From Terribium retamae (GTDB lineage: Bacteria; Pseudomonadota; Alphaproteobacteria; Rhizobiales; Rhizobiaceae), in contig NZ_JAKREW010000018.1 of the NCBI RefSeq assembly GCF_022347545.1, forward strand, positions 1 through 64,000: DNA of 64,000 nucleotides. Direction: 5' to 3'. Made by a program: the position numbers and the translations under genes. The notes below the pieces were generated by a model, which had not been told where the DNA came from, did no database searches, and was given only the letters and a program-made list of their open reading frames with translations. Within the stretch, counting starts at the first letter, position 1. Each line of letters opens with the position of its first letter. This document shows, in pieces, positions 41,965-50,660 of this stretch.

Positions 41965-43368
41965 TCAGGGGGCGAGCCCGGCCAGGAACCGCGTTATCGG
42001 ATCCGGCCTCTTGTTGACGATTTCGAGATCGTTCTTGCGCCGGATGGCCTTCCGCACAACGCGGGCGCCGAGGTAGCGAAGTGGTTCGGGTGGCAGCCGG
42101 CTGCGCTTGTCGATGCCGACCAGGCCGCAACGGCTCCACGTGTCGTTGCGACCGAGAACAAGACTGGCCATGATGTGGCCGGCAACCGGCGCTTGCGCGA
42201 TGCCGGTACCGTTGAATCCCATGGCATAGAAGATGTTTGCGTGATCCTTCAGGTGACCGAAAACCGGCAGATGCTGCGCCGTGCAGTCGATCGGGCCGCT
42301 CCAGTCGTACAGCACCGGCACATCCTTCAACTGCGGATAGACCCGGTGCAGTTCCCGCATGTTGTCCGCGCCACCATCGATGCCGCGGTTGAAACGGGCA
42401 TCGATACGGTCGCCATAGGCGATGCCGCCGGTGCCCCGCCCGAAGATGACCACGCCCTCGGGGGTGCGTTGGTAGTAGAGGACGTGATGTTGAGCGTCGC
42501 AGATCGAGGCCCCGTCCGTCCAACCGATCCTGTCGAGAATGTCGGGCGCAGGAGCGGTCGCGATGACCTGACTGCTGACCACATAAAGATAGGGGTGCAG
42601 TTCCGGAATGGCAGAAAGCCAGGCATTGGCGGCAAGAACCACCTTGCCTGCGGTCAGCGAACCGCTCGCCGTGCGCAATTGTGGCCGCTCGCCTGGAGCG
42701 ATTTCGAGGACCGGGCTGCGCTCGTGTATGACCACTCCTCGGGCGAGTGCGAGCTTGCGCAGACCGAGTGCCAGCTTGGCGGGCTGCACCGTTCCCGCCC
42801 TTTCTTCCACGATGCCGACATAAGAAGCATCGGATCCGGTGCGACGCAGGATGTCGGCGCGTTCGAGCAGCCAGAAGCGCTCCTCGCCGAGCCTGCGGCA
42901 GAGGTCTGCGGCGGCCGCCCATGCGCCTTCCTGGGCAGTCGAGCTCGCTGTCCAAAGCCAGCCGTCCAGCCTCAGCTCCATGTCGATGGTGCCAGCGGAT
43001 TGCAGGCCGTTCAGCTCTTCGATGGCATCGGCCGTCGCCCGGCACAGCATCAGTGCCTCGTCCTGGCCGACAAGCGCGCTCAACAGATCGATCTCGGCGA
43101 ACCAGCTATGGACCTGGCCGCCGTTCCGGCCCGAGGCACCTGAACCGCAAAAGTCCGCCTCGAGAATGGTGATGCGCGTCTGCGGTGACTGCTCCTTGAT
43201 CCGAAGCGCCGTCCAAAGGCCGGCATATCCGCCGCCGACGATCGCAACATCGCAGTCGGCGCTGTCCTGCAAAGGCAATGTTTCGGCGTCGGCGCCGATG
43301 CTCTGGAGCCAGAAGGAACGGTCGCTTGGCGCTGCCGCAACAGGCGGCCTCATCGTTATCGTGTTCAT
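41965..43368 (-). CDS. FAD-dependent amine/amino-acid oxidoreductase (DAO fold)
   Basis: 467 residues. FAD-binding motif DVAIVGGGYAGLWTALRIKE (about 40-60), then FCGSGASGRNGGQVHSWF where DAO enzymes bind or attach flavin, and the C-terminal FAD loop FYAMGFNGTGIAQAPVAGH. It is coupled by ATGA to the sugar-kinase gene. Members oxidise secondary amines; fructosyl-amino-acid oxidases (amadoriases) share the fold. In this operon it could oxidatively deglycate Amadori compounds or process the freed amine. This is inference. Confidence 0.88.
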   Translation of the reverse strand: MNTITMRPPVAAAPSDRSFWLQSIGADAETLPLQDSADCDVAIVGGGYAGLWTALRIKEQSPQTRITILEADFCGSGASGRNGGQVHSWFAEIDLLSALVGQDEALMLCRATADAIEELNGLQSAGTIDMELRLDGWLWTASSTAQEGAWAAAADLCRRLGEERFWLLERADILRRTGSDASYVGIVEERAGTVQPAKLALGLRKLALARGVVIHERSPVLEIAPGERPQLRTASGSLTAGKVVLAANAWLSAIPELHPYLYVVSSQVIATAPAPDILDRIGWTDGASICDAQHHVLYYQRTPEGVVIFGRGTGGIAYGDRIDARFNRGIDGGADNMRELHRVYPQLKDVPVLYDWSGPIDCTAQHLPVFGHLKDHANIFYAMGFNGTGIAQAPVAGHIMASLVLGRNDTWSRCGLVGIDKRSRLPPEPLRYLGARVVRKAIRRKNDLEIVNKRPDPITRFLAGLAP

Positions 43369-44234
43369 GTTGCTGCCTCGCCTGCGGTGCGGATGACGTC
43401 GTCATATTTTTCCAGCAGCCATTGCGGGATCGCCCTGATGGGCTGGGGGAAGCCGCCGAGGTGGGTGCAGGTTTCGGATGCCCTGGCGGCGGCGCGCTCG
43501 AGAGCGGCCTGTGCGGACCGGCCCTCGAAGAAGCGCGACACGATGAACGTCGCGATGAAACTGTCGCCGGCGCCGCAGGTGTCGACGACGGCGACCGGTA
43601 CCGACTGCGCGCTCACCACCTTGCCATCCATGCCATGGAAGGAACCGCGCTTGCCGCAGGTGACCACGACTTCATGCGCGCCCGCCGCCTCGAACCGTGC
43701 GATCAGTGGTTCGACCGCCTCGTCCGGGTCGTCCGGACCCGAGGCGAAAACCAGAGGAACACCATCGAGGGGCAGGTCGAAATGTCGGGTTGAGACATCG
43801 ACGCTGAAGGGTATGCGATCGGCGACAAGCCGACGGACCAGCCGATCGCTCGCATTCGTGCCGAGATGCACCCAGTCCGCCTCCCGGAGCGCCTGGTAGC
43901 GTTCAAGGTTGGGGACGTAATCTTCCCCCACGCCGAGGGACTCCAGGAGAAAACGCCGCTCGCCGGCATCATCCGCCAGCAGCGTTACGGCCGATGCGCC
44001 CGGGCGTATTTCGATGTCGTTTCGGTCGAGGCCGGCCTCCGCGATGGCACCGAGCATGATCTCGGCTTCCGCATCTGGCCCGAGCGCGCCGAAATAGCGT
44101 GCATTCAAGCCCAGTCGCCGCCATTGCACGGCGACATTGAGCGCATTGCCGCCAACGGTGACGAAACCTTTGCCCAGATACGCGTCGAGGCAATTGTCCC
44201 CGACGGCAACCAGTTTGGGGCTGGCCTTCTTCAT
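43365..44234 (-). CDS. FrlD-like PfkB-family fructosamine kinase
   Basis: 289-residue ribokinase-family sugar kinase. It opens like E. coli FrlD (VAVGDNCLDAY, then GGNALNVAVQWRRLG) and has VFASGPDD and the catalytic VVDTCGAGDSFIATF near residues 230-245. FrlD phosphorylates fructoselysine on C6. The frame is open further upstream, but the start at 44234 is fixed by the ATGA overlap with the epimerase gene. It acts between the importer and the SIS deglycase. Confidence 0.88.
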   Translation of the reverse strand: MKKASPKLVAVGDNCLDAYLGKGFVTVGGNALNVAVQWRRLGLNARYFGALGPDAEAEIMLGAIAEAGLDRNDIEIRPGASAVTLLADDAGERRFLLESLGVGEDYVPNLERYQALREADWVHLGTNASDRLVRRLVADRIPFSVDVSTRHFDLPLDGVPLVFASGPDDPDEAVEPLIARFEAAGAHEVVVTCGKRGSFHGMDGKVVSAQSVPVAVVDTCGAGDSFIATFIVSRFFEGRSAQAALERAAARASETCTHLGGFPQPIRAIPQWLLEKYDDVIRTAGEAAT

Positions 44235-45073
44235 TCTTCGTCTGCCTGGGTGAAATGGGGCGCAGCCGCGTCGAGGCATCGCCGCCAGGCGGAGACGGGA
44301 TCGAGTGCATAGGAGCCGTTTCCGAAGGGCTCGAAGGTCAATGTGCCCGCGAAGCCCTGTGCGCGAAGGTCTGCAAGATAACCGTCGAGCGGCAGGGTGC
44401 CGTCCCCCAAAGCCAGGTGGCCCGCCGGCGTCCCGTCGACGACATGGACGTGCGCGACGCGTTTTCCAAAACGCTCGAAATAGCCTCCTACGCTGTCGCC
44501 TGCGGTCGCCATGGCAACGAGGTCGAGAACGATATCGGTGTCGTCGCCGTCGATCGCGCGCCAGAAGGTGTGAAGCTCGTCCGCGTTGGTGACGATGTTG
44601 CTCTCGAGACGCTGGAGTGGCTCGAGCAGGCAGGAGACGCCGAGCGTTCTTGCATGCGCCGCGATCCGATTGATCGAGTCGACCGAATGCCGCCATGCGG
44701 TTTCCCGGCTTTCGCATTCGAACCCGCGCCCCGGCGTCAGGAACAGATATTTTGCTCCGAGTTCCGCGCAGATCTCGGCTGCCTGCATGAAGCGCTCTAC
44801 GCTCGCCTCGCGATAGGCGGGGTCCCCCGAGGCGATGTTGATCGGGTACAGAACCTGCTCGGGCGTGAAGCAGCGGACGGAAAGGCCGTTGTCGTCGAGA
44901 ACCGCCTTTACCTCGGCGAGCCGCGCCCGGTTGTCGTGGAAAAGATCGAGATGCGGTGCGATGCCCCACAGTTCCATCCGGTCGAACCCCATGGCGCGCA
45001 GGCGCTCGACGGTCCAGCGGAAGGGGTGGTGCTGAAAGGAAAAATTCGCACCGATGAGCTGTTTGCGTTTCAA
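44231..45073 (-). CDS. FrlC-like sugar isomerase/epimerase
   Basis: 280-residue xylose-isomerase-like TIM barrel. Segments parallel to E. coli FrlC are CFTPEQVLYPINIASGD, CLLEPLQRLESNIVTNADEL and RVAHVHVVDGTPAGH, which hold the metal-binding Glu, Asp and His. FrlC interconverts psicoselysine and fructoselysine, feeding epimeric Amadori compounds into the kinase step. It is coupled to the kinase gene by ATGA. Confidence 0.86.
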   Translation of the reverse strand: MKRKQLIGANFSFQHHPFRWTVERLRAMGFDRMELWGIAPHLDLFHDNRARLAEVKAVLDDNGLSVRCFTPEQVLYPINIASGDPAYREASVERFMQAAEICAELGAKYLFLTPGRGFECESRETAWRHSVDSINRIAAHARTLGVSCLLEPLQRLESNIVTNADELHTFWRAIDGDDTDIVLDLVAMATAGDSVGGYFERFGKRVAHVHVVDGTPAGHLALGDGTLPLDGYLADLRAQGFAGTLTFEPFGNGSYALDPVSAWRRCLDAAAPHFTQADEE

Positions 45074-45083
45074 GATCCTCGCC

Positions 45084-45944
45084 CTATTTTCCGATGCCTT
45101 CGGCGAGACCCCGGATGAAGAAGCGCTGGGCCGCGAAGAAGGTGATGACGATGGGAAGTGCCGAGAGCGTCATCGCGGCGAAGACGACGGCATAATTCGT
45201 GCCGTGCTTCGCCATGATGGAGGTGAGCCCCACGGGCAGCGTCTGCAGGTCCGCTCCGCTGGTGAAGATCATTGCGAAGAGATATTCGTTCCATGCGAAC
45301 AGCACGTGCAGGATCACGCAGGACACCAGGATCGGCTTGCACAGCGGCAGCGTCACCTTCCAGAAAATCTGGCGTTCACTGGCGCCGTCCATGATGGCGG
45401 CTTCGTCGAGATCGCGCGGCAGACCGAGCATGTAGGCGCGGATGAGAAAGGTCGTGAAAGGAATGCGGAAAGCGGTGTAGAGGATAATCAGCGCCCAGTA
45501 GGTGTTGTAGAGACCGAGATCCTGCATCATGCGCACGAGCGGGATGACGGCGACCGTCGGGCTCAGCATGAGCCCGCCCAGCACGATGCCGACGAAGAAC
45601 GGCTTTCCCGGCAGCTTCGATCGGGTGAGGCCATAAGCGGTCCAGGCGCTGATCAGCACGGTGCAGATGGCCGATCCGACCGTGACGATGACGCTCGTGG
45701 CGATGTAATTCCGGATGCCCTGGTTCCACGCCGAGATGTAGTTCGCGACACCGAAGCCGCTCGGCAGCGCGAACGGATTGCCGAAGATCTCGGCATTGGT
45801 CTTGAAGCCGTTCAGCGCCATCCAGAGCAGCGGATAAAGAACGACGATGCCAAGGCTCGTGAGGAAGGTGACGAGGCAGACTTTCGCCAGCACGGCGAGG
45901 AAGTCTGTACGCTCCGCTTCGGGAGCATGACGAGCGCCGTTCAC
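45084..45944 (-). CDS. Sugar ABC transporter permease (MalG/UgpE type)
   Basis: 286 residues with six TM helices and the EAA loop ELDEAA-like motif LPRDLDEAAIMDGASERQIF contacting the ATPase. The start is GTG 45944, overlapping the stop of the first permease gene as GTGA; the open frame upstream is antisense-like shadow of that gene. Forms the channel with the 45941-46900 product. Confidence 0.93.
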   Translation of the reverse strand: MNGARHAPEAERTDFLAVLAKVCLVTFLTSLGIVVLYPLLWMALNGFKTNAEIFGNPFALPSGFGVANYISAWNQGIRNYIATSVIVTVGSAICTVLISAWTAYGLTRSKLPGKPFFVGIVLGGLMLSPTVAVIPLVRMMQDLGLYNTYWALIILYTAFRIPFTTFLIRAYMLGLPRDLDEAAIMDGASERQIFWKVTLPLCKPILVSCVILHVLFAWNEYLFAMIFTSGADLQTLPVGLTSIMAKHGTNYAVVFAAMTLSALPIVITFFAAQRFFIRGLAEGIGK

Positions 45945-46900
45945 AGCTCTACCCTCCGTCTTTTGGTGTACCAGAGCTGCGCGAAGCCGGTCATGAGTGT
46001 GATGACGAAGATGACCGAGGCGATGGCCGCTCCATAGCCGAAGTCGTTTTCGATGAAACCCTGCTGATAGAGCCAGGTGCCGAGAACCTGGCTGCTGTTG
46101 TTCGGCCCGCCGCCGGTCATCACCATGACCTCGTTGAAGACCTGGAACGCGCCGGTGATGGTGACGATCACCATGAGGCCGGTCATCTCGCGGGTAAGCG
46201 GGAAGGTGATGTTCCAGAGACGTCGCCAGATCCCGGCTCCGTCCATGATCGCCGCGTCGTAGAGTTCGCGAGGAATTTTCTGGATGGCGATGGCGAACAA
46301 CAAGGTCGAATAGCCGAAACCCTGCCACTGGCTCATCGCGATGATGGCGTAGATGGCTGTCTGTTCCTCGCCGAGCCAGGCGCGCGACCAGTCCGAGAGC
46401 CCGATATGGGTCAACGCCGAATCCAGGAGGCCGATGTCGGGTTGATAGATGAAGTAGAAAAGCAGGCCGGTGACGGTGATCGAAATGGCAGAGGGCACAA
46501 AGTAGACGGCGCGCCAGAACCGGCGCCATCGCTCTTCGCTCAGCCCCTCGATGAGCGCCGCCAGCACGAAGGCGCCGAAAACCTGGAAGACGACGGAGAT
46601 GACGGCATAGAGGGTGTTGTTGACGATCGCCGTCCAGACGACGGGATCGCCCTGCAGGCGGCGGTAGTTGTCGAGCCCGACAAAAGAGGTTTCGCCGGTG
46701 AAGATATCCTGGTTTTTCGTGCTGACGACGAAGTTGTCGATGATCGGATAGTAGACGAACCAGAGGATCAGGACGAAGGCGACCAGGATCCAGCGGAACG
46801 ACAGGATCGCCGAGAGTGGGCCGAGCCGGTCCCATTGGGACCGGTCCGGCCGGGCAAGGCCCGTTTTGATGGCGTCGCCCTTTTGCGTTGTGACCGTCAT
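45941..46900 (-). CDS. Sugar ABC transporter permease (MalF/UgpA type)
   Basis: 319 residues, six TM helices (first about 40-62, WILVAFVLILWFVYYPIID) and the EAA loop IPRELYDAAIMDGAGIWRRL. The start ATG 46900 lies 11 bases after the binding-protein stop. It carries the family closing motif SVIFVITLMTGFAQLWYTKR. Confidence 0.93.
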   Translation of the reverse strand: MTVTTQKGDAIKTGLARPDRSQWDRLGPLSAILSFRWILVAFVLILWFVYYPIIDNFVVSTKNQDIFTGETSFVGLDNYRRLQGDPVVWTAIVNNTLYAVISVVFQVFGAFVLAALIEGLSEERWRRFWRAVYFVPSAISITVTGLLFYFIYQPDIGLLDSALTHIGLSDWSRAWLGEEQTAIYAIIAMSQWQGFGYSTLLFAIAIQKIPRELYDAAIMDGAGIWRRLWNITFPLTREMTGLMVIVTITGAFQVFNEVMVMTGGGPNNSSQVLGTWLYQQGFIENDFGYGAAIASVIFVITLMTGFAQLWYTKRRRVEL

Positions 46901-46911
46901 CGAGGGGACCG

Positions 46912-48237
46912 TTACTTGGAGGAGGCCGCAGCTTCCTTGACCCGCTCCATGACCTCGTCCGGCGTCATCGAGCCGCCGACCAGCGCCTGGAGACCGGAGA
47001 GCCACGCTGCCGCCACGCGCGGGGGATTGGCCGTGTCGAGCCAGGGCATGAGATAGGAGGAATCCGCGATCACCTTCAGCCCGTCGACCACCGCCGGGTT
47101 CATGCTATCAGCCGAATAGCCGCCGACCGTGGCGCTCGGCTGGCCGTAGGGAGGCGCCGACAAGACCTTGCCGTTTTCAGCGGAGGTGACAAAGCGCATG
47201 AAATCGATGGCGAGCGGGATGTTCTTCGAGGCCGTGTTGATCATGTAGCCCTCTGGCGCGCCTTCGATGGCCTTGACATCGCCCTTGGCGTCCTTCGGCA
47301 CCGGCAGCTTGAAGAAGCCGAAGTCCTCTCGCTTCAACGCGCCATCGGCGGTCGCCTGATCGAATTCGATGATCTCCTGGTAGTACATGGCGGATTTGCC
47401 ATTGCTGAACTGCTGCAGGGCCGAGGCATAGGAGGCACCGTTCGTGCCCGATCCGTCCGAACATTCGTCGACGATCTGCTTGAACTGTTTCAGGCTGGCG
47501 ACATAACCGGGATCGGTATATTCGGCCGTGGCCGGCACGAAGTCCTTTTCGAGGGTGGCTTGCGGTACGTTGTAGGCAAGCAGCTGCCCGGCATAGTGAA
47601 CGCCCGGCCAGCCTTCCTTGTTGCCGAACGAAACCGGCGTGACACCGGACTTCTTGAGCGCCGCGCAGGCGCTCAGCAGATCCTCGAAGGTCTTGGGCTC
47701 GGCAACACCCGCTTTTTTGAACAGGCTCTTATTGTAGCCCATGAACTTGGCATCGAGATAAAGAGGAATGCCGTAGAGCTTGCCGCCATATTGGAAGGCA
47801 GAGACAGCGGCGGGAGCCAGGGTCTTGCCCCATTCGGTGTCAGGCCCGATCACCGGTGTAAGATCGACGGCGCGCTTGCCCCGCACGAAGTTCTCGCCCC
47901 AGCTTCCCGTCCAGGTAAAGTAGACGTCCGGCAGCGAATTGGATGCGACGAGCGCTTTCGTCTTGCCTTTCACGCTGTCGTCGCTCTCCTGGATGAGCTC
48001 GACCTTCACGCCGGGATGAAGCTTTTCATATTGCTTGGCCGCATCGGTGAAGAAGGGAGAGAGCTGCTGCAGGCCGAACTTCGTCAACACGCTGATCGTG
48101 CCCGAATAATCGACTTTCGCATCGGGATCGGCGACAGCCGGCTCCGCGGCAGACCCAGCACCAACGCTGCCCATGAGGAGCGCAGCGGCAATGAGCGAAG
48201 AAAGGCTCGTCGTGCTCAAGAACATAGTGGCTTTCAT
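46912..48237 (-). CDS. Sugar ABC transporter substrate-binding protein (family 1)
   Basis: 441 residues with a signal peptide (LSSLIAAALLMGSVGAGSAA|EP). Family features: ISVLTKFGLQQLSPFFTDAA, ELIQESDDSVKGKTKALVAS and LPDVYFTWTGSWGENFV. The context of FrlB/C/D-like genes points to an Amadori compound (fructosyl amino acid) as ligand rather than a free sugar. It follows the SIS gene by 81 bases. Confidence 0.92.
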   Translation of the reverse strand: MKATMFLSTTSLSSLIAAALLMGSVGAGSAAEPAVADPDAKVDYSGTISVLTKFGLQQLSPFFTDAAKQYEKLHPGVKVELIQESDDSVKGKTKALVASNSLPDVYFTWTGSWGENFVRGKRAVDLTPVIGPDTEWGKTLAPAAVSAFQYGGKLYGIPLYLDAKFMGYNKSLFKKAGVAEPKTFEDLLSACAALKKSGVTPVSFGNKEGWPGVHYAGQLLAYNVPQATLEKDFVPATAEYTDPGYVASLKQFKQIVDECSDGSGTNGASYASALQQFSNGKSAMYYQEIIEFDQATADGALKREDFGFFKLPVPKDAKGDVKAIEGAPEGYMINTASKNIPLAIDFMRFVTSAENGKVLSAPPYGQPSATVGGYSADSMNPAVVDGLKVIADSSYLMPWLDTANPPRVAAAWLSGLQALVGGSMTPDEVMERVKEAAASSK

Positions 48238-48318
48238 TTCTCGGGTTCCTCTCTGTTGTTTTCGTTTTTTGGCGTGGTTGGGATCGGTCCCGGCCCGGCG
48301 GCACCGGGACCGGAAACC

Positions 48319-49332
48319 TCAATATTCGACGCGCTTGTAGTATCGACGCGTCGTCAGCGGATGGTCGCGCAGGACCTCCAGATGGGCGCTCAGGCGCTCC
48401 AGCATCGTTGCCAGGATGATCGGCGAAATGAGGCTCCGCGTCCGGGAGGAGACGCCGGGAAGCGAGACCGCGGCGGCGTCCAGCACGCGCACTTTATCGG
48501 TATAGCGCTTGGCGAAATTCTCGACCCTGTCGGTCAGCGGCCGGAAGGCATCTTCGCCCTTGAAGACGAAGAGGCTGACACCTGGCTCCACCAGTTCCAG
48601 CGTGCCGTGGAAGAAGTCGGATGCATGCACGGGGCGGGTGCGGATCCATTGCATCTCCTCGAGGATGCACATGCCGTAATAGTGCGCTTCGGGCCATACC
48701 GAGCCTGCGCCCGTGAAGATGTGATAGGTCTCGTCCTTGATCTCCTTAGCCAAAGCGGCAGCGTCGGCTTCGTATTCCTGCTTCACCGAAACAAGCAATT
48801 CCGGCAACAGCTTCAGTTCTGCCACGGTCGCGTCGAAATCGGGGTACTCGCCACGTTCGGCCAGGAGGGCGAGCACGATGAGGAAGGTCTGGAGGTAGAA
48901 GGATTCCGACGATGTGTCGTCCTCGGCGAAGTTGGTGAAGTTGTAGTCGGCGTCGCTGCCGAGCGGTGTATCCTTATGCCCGGTCAGGGACAGCGTCTTG
49001 ACGCCGCGTTCTTTCAGGAACGACAGAAGCTGCACGCTTTCCTTGGTGGTGCCCGAAAGTGAGGGCAACACGACCAGCGCCTTTTCGTCCAGGCCCGCTG
49101 GCGGCTCCAGAACGACCTGCGCCGAATAGGCGGCAGACACCGGAAACAGCGTCGCGTTGCGCGCCAACTCGATGGCCGGCTGTGTGAGGAACTGCACTCC
49201 GCCTGTGCCCATGAAGAAAATGCGTTCCAGGCCATTCGCCAGCAGATCGCGCATCAGATTACGCACGTCCGGCGCTATGGCGACTGCGCCGCTTTGTATC
49301 CTCACAAAGCGATCTCTATCGAAGTTGAGCAT
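48319..49332 (-). CDS. FrlB-like SIS-domain fructosamine-6-phosphate deglycase
   Basis: 337 residues with two SIS domains (about 28-160 and 190-330). It shows GTGGVQFLTQPAIELARN, SLSGTTKESVQLLSFLKERG (phosphosugar loop), SDFFHGTLELVEPGVSLFVF and the C-terminal TTRRYYKRVEY, which parallel E. coli FrlB (HGPLEIVEPGVP; ..RRYYGGLVEY). FrlB splits 6-phosphofructoselysine into glucose 6-phosphate and lysine. First structural gene, behind a palindromic operator. Confidence 0.87.
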   Translation of the reverse strand: MLNFDRDRFVRIQSGAVAIAPDVRNLMRDLLANGLERIFFMGTGGVQFLTQPAIELARNATLFPVSAAYSAQVVLEPPAGLDEKALVVLPSLSGTTKESVQLLSFLKERGVKTLSLTGHKDTPLGSDADYNFTNFAEDDTSSESFYLQTFLIVLALLAERGEYPDFDATVAELKLLPELLVSVKQEYEADAAALAKEIKDETYHIFTGAGSVWPEAHYYGMCILEEMQWIRTRPVHASDFFHGTLELVEPGVSLFVFKGEDAFRPLTDRVENFAKRYTDKVRVLDAAAVSLPGVSSRTRSLISPIILATMLERLSAHLEVLRDHPLTTRRYYKRVEY

Positions 49333-49411
49333 GTAGAACCTTCCCGTTTTGCGCTTCGCATAATCGCTTCCGAGGCGAGGTGGCGTCTTCGCGCAAATGA
49401 TGAATGAGACA

Positions 49412-49431
49412 ATGTGAGATCGATCTCACAT
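49412..49431. promoter_or_regulatory. Perfect 20-base palindrome, likely LacI-family operator
   Basis: ATGTGAGATCGATCTCACAT lies between the regulator gene and the first structural gene of the Amadori-type operon, 80 bases upstream of the SIS start codon. Perfect even-length palindromes with a central CG are typical of LacI/GalR operators. Confidence 0.75.
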
Positions 49432-49501
49432 ATATCTAGCGCACAAGAATTCGGTGCTGGCAAGTAGGGTCGAAAAAAATTGTCGGGAGGGTATCTGCCG
49501 C

Positions 49502-50524
49502 TCAGGCGGAGCTGTGGCGGCTCACTGAACCACGAACTATCAGCTTGGTTTCAAAGCGGATTTTTTGCGGGGCGTCGATCTTGCCCGAGAGACGCTCGAA
49601 CAAAAGCCGCGCTGCTGTCCGCCCGATTTCCGAAACCGGCTGTGAGACGACGGTGATTTGCGGGTCGGTGAATGTCGCAAGATTGAAGTCGTCGAATCCG
49701 ATCAAGGACACGTCGTGGGGAATGGAAATACCCATGGAGCGGAAGGCGAGAAGCGCGCCCTGCGTCATCAGGCTGTCCACGGTGAACAGCGCGGTCGGCG
49801 GCGTCTTCTGGCTGAAAAGACGGATCGTCGCGTCGACAGCATGCTCCACCGTTGATTGCGATACGGAAACCAACCGATCATCGAGCGCAATGCCGCTGGC
49901 GCCGAGCGCGGTTTGGTAGCCGCTCATACGCTCGCGCGAAGTGAAGATGCGCATGTCATCCTGCAACAGCCCGATCCGGCGGTGGCCCATCGAGATCAGA
50001 TATTCGACCGCCTTGCGTGCTCCACCCTCATTGTCGACGACCACGCTGTCGCAATCGGCGCCCTCCGCCACGCGGTCGATCAGCACGAGCGGCACGTTCT
50101 CGGCGATCAGACCTTTCAGATGCGCGTTGTTACTGGCGGAGGTCGGCGCGACGATGAAGCCTCGTATGGAGAGCGACCGCAAGCTCGCCAGGAGCGAGAT
50201 CTCCTGTTCAAGTTCCTCTTCGCTGCTGCCGATGACGAGGTTATGGCCATACTCGCGGGCAAAGGCCTCGATATCGTGAGCGATCCGGGCGAAAAAGGGG
50301 TTCTGGATATCGCCGAGGATGCAACCGACGATCGGCAACTGTCCGTTGCGCAGCGCCTGTGCCAGGCGGTTGCCGCGATAACCAAGCCTTTCCGCCGCCG
50401 CATGAACTTTCTGGGCGGTCTCGTCACCGACGTAACCGTAGCTGTTCAAGGCACGGGCAGCGGTTGCACGCGACACATTCGCCAGCGCCGCCACATCTTT
50501 CAAAGTCGGCGATTTGGGAACCAT
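49502..50524 (-). CDS. LacI-family transcriptional regulator
   Basis: 340 residues. HTH and hinge at residues 1-60 (PTLKDVAALANVSRATAARA, LNSYGYVGDETAQKV) and a sugar-binding domain (GCILGDIQNPFFARIAHDIE, SLIGFDDFNLATFTDPQITV). Upstream of and in line with the Amadori-type operon; the palindromes at 49412-49431 and 50536-50545 are its probable operators. The inducer is presumably an Amadori compound or its phosphate. Confidence 0.94.
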   Translation of the reverse strand: MVPKSPTLKDVAALANVSRATAARALNSYGYVGDETAQKVHAAAERLGYRGNRLAQALRNGQLPIVGCILGDIQNPFFARIAHDIEAFAREYGHNLVIGSSEEELEQEISLLASLRSLSIRGFIVAPTSASNNAHLKGLIAENVPLVLIDRVAEGADCDSVVVDNEGGARKAVEYLISMGHRRIGLLQDDMRIFTSRERMSGYQTALGASGIALDDRLVSVSQSTVEHAVDATIRLFSQKTPPTALFTVDSLMTQGALLAFRSMGISIPHDVSLIGFDDFNLATFTDPQITVVSQPVSEIGRTAARLLFERLSGKIDAPQKIRFETKLIVRGSVSRHSSA

Positions 50525-50535
50525 GTCACCTTCAT

Positions 50536-50545
50536 CACATATGTG
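50536..50545. promoter_or_regulatory. Short palindrome upstream of the LacI-family gene
   Basis: CACATATGTG, 11 bases upstream of the regulator start; it shares the TCACAT/ATGTG half-site with the 49412-49431 palindrome. Possible autoregulatory operator. Confidence 0.4.
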
Positions 50546-50660
50546 GACTCTCGTGTGGCCCTTGTAACTTCGGGTTATCGGTTCGCATAGGCCCGCAATG
50601 GAAGGCCGCAGAACGGCGCCTTGCGGTGCCTGAGCGGGAAGAGCGGGACGCCGGGTGTTA

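Noticed and set aside
43365..44969. A 534-residue version of the kinase gene
   Set aside because: The extra N-terminal part is the FrlC-like gene read in another frame; the ATGA overlap at 44231-44234 fixes the kinase start.
45084..46835. A 583-residue version of the second permease gene
   Set aside because: The extra part is the first permease gene read out of frame; the real start is GTG 45944.
47560..49062. 500-residue plus-strand open frame
   Set aside because: Antisense of the binding protein and SIS genes, which show clear family motifs.
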